Shown: piece by piece, positions 63,083 through 64,000 of the stretch
Position numbering within the stretch: position 1 is the stretch's first letter
Layout: each line of letters opens with the position of its first letter
From: Echria macrotheca
Lineage: Eukaryota > Ascomycota > Sordariomycetes > Sordariales > Schizotheciaceae
Length of the DNA: 64,000 nucleotides
NCBI GenBank assembly: GCA_030411725.1
Contig: MU839829.1
Span: 1,798,001-1,862,000 of the forward strand
Direction of reading: 5' to 3'
Notes under the pieces: model-generated
Databases searched by the model: none
Told to the model about the DNA's origin: nothing
Seen by the model: the letters and a program-made list of their open reading frames with translations, nothing else
Translations under genes and position numbers: made by a program

Positions 63083-63441
63083 ATGTTTTTTTGGGGGGTG
63101 GGGGTCTCCTTGGATGCGATGATTGGGGTTTTAGTCTGATACCATAGATGGACTGGCGTTTATTATTTTGATGGGGATACAATTGGATAATAATAATACT
63201 TTGGATCTTCATACTCTTCATGTGAACCATTGAGAAGTAAGGTGAGTGTTGAAAAGGAAGGGTGAGACTTAGCGTGTTAGTGATAATGCCCGACCCTAAC
63301 CCTTATCGTATATTTCCCAGAGCTCCAGCTTAACTTTTGAGCGAGCTTAGGAGGAGCTTCCGCAACGCAACACAACCCACTTGCACCTTGAATCCGACCT
63401 CGTCGCCAGACCAATTGGTTTGGCCCAGGCGATCGGAAAGG
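63083..63441. other. Spacer / GatA promoter
   Basis: The 3' flank of the DUF4336 gene and the promoter of the amidase gene. It contains a telobox at 63293-63304. Confidence 0.5.
63293..63304 (-). promoter_or_regulatory. Telobox upstream of GatA
   Basis: ACCCTAACCCTT about 140-150 bp before the GatA start codon, at a distance like that of the VMS1 telobox but in the opposite orientation. Confidence 0.45.
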
Positions 63442-64000
63442 ATGGCAGCCAGACCGCGGCTCAGGCCACCATGTATACATTGTGCGCGCAGCCTACGACA
63501 TTCAGAAGCCCTCTGGCAAGCCCTCTCCCATTCCGCGACACAACCCCAGCGCCGACTGCTGAACCACTACACGTCCCAAGGTTTGTCTCTCTCTCTCTCT
63601 CTTCCCTTCCATTTCTCAATACCCAGCTAATTTTCTTCGAATAGACCCAAATCCACAACCACCACCACCAATACCCAACAACACCTCAACCCGCCCATTC
63701 ACCCTAGCAGTAAAGGACAACATCGCGACCACCTCTCCGTCCCCGTCCCCATCGCCGTCCCTCCCGACAACCTGCGCCTCCCCCTTTCTCAAGACATACC
63801 ACTCCCCCATCGAAGCGACGATAGTCACGCAGCTACGGTCCCGCGGCGCCGTGGTCATCGGTAAAACGAACCTCGACGAGTTCGGCATGGGCAGCCACTC
63901 GACGCACTCGGCCTTCGGGGCTGTTTCGCACAACGGCCGCTCGGCGGGCGGCAGTTCTGGGGGTAGCGCGGTGGCCGTGGCAACGGGGGAGGTCGATCTC
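63442..64000 (+). CDS. HER2: Mitochondrial glutamyl-tRNA(Gln) amidotransferase subunit A, 5' part
   Basis: Partial: exon 1 (63442-63580) and the beginning of exon 2 (63645 to the window end) are present, and the gene continues beyond 64000. The N-terminus (MAARPRLRPPCIHCARSLRH) is a mitochondrial presequence. After the join come FTLAVKDNIATT with the amidase catalytic Lys, then SPFLKTYHSPIEATIVTQLRSRGAVVIGKTNLDEFGMGSHSTHS, and AGGSSGGSAVAVATG with the catalytic serines of the amidase signature. GatA releases ammonia from glutamine to convert Glu-tRNA(Gln) into Gln-tRNA(Gln) in the mitochondrion, with GatB and, in fungi, GatF. Start 63442 is the first in-frame ATG of the presequence. Confidence 0.9.

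Overview
The window is nuclear DNA of a filamentous ascomycete (Pezizomycotina, most likely a Sordariomycete). The genes carry short spliceosomal introns of roughly 45-100 nt with GT...AG ends and CTAAC/CTGAC-like branch sites. Intergenic spacers are long, promoters are CT-rich, and the families present (vacuolar subtilisin, fungal ferric reductase, MID2-like sensor, VMS1, EFR3, ATP12, HER2/GatA) are typical fungal ones. I saw no tRNA, rRNA, CRISPR array or intact transposase. Exon joins were worked out by hand from splice signals and reading-frame continuity, and every joined model given below keeps phase at all junctions. There is no transcript evidence.

Left part (1-18 kb): a four-exon SDR reductase (minus strand) lies divergent to a TDA3-like FAD oxidoreductase. 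After a 3.2-kb spacer comes a large ferric-reductase/NOX-like membrane protein with a disordered insert in its NADPH domain. A nine-exon protein of unknown function, a MID2-like cell-surface sensor and a small secreted cysteine-containing protein follow. A block of degenerate tandem repeats fills much of 16.3-17.3 kb.

Middle (18-40 kb): a >2300-residue coiled-coil protein (of the kind often named myosin heavy chain although it has no motor), a cytochrome P450, a two-exon cysteine-containing hypothetical protein, the ribosome-quality-control hydrolase VMS1, a vacuolar cerevisin-type protease and a 977-residue disordered basic protein.

Right part (40-64 kb): a six-exon secreted berberine-bridge-type FAD oxidase whose fourth intron is loaded with microsatellites, the PI4-kinase scaffold EFR3, the F1-ATPase chaperone ATP12, a tandem-repeat protein, and a seven-exon, 800-residue AlkB-like 2-oxoglutarate dioxygenase with cysteine clusters. 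A repeat-rich, gene-poor island (55-58.5 kb) follows, then a peroxisomal acyl-CoA ligase, a DUF4336 metallo-hydrolase-like protein and the 5' part of mitochondrial GatA, which runs off the end.

The genes do not form one pathway or a biosynthetic cluster. Telomere-like boxes lie about 140-150 bp upstream of two translation-related genes (VMS1 and GatA). The least ordinary stretch is the AlkB-like dioxygenase flanked on both sides by tandem-repeat DNA (51-58.5 kb).
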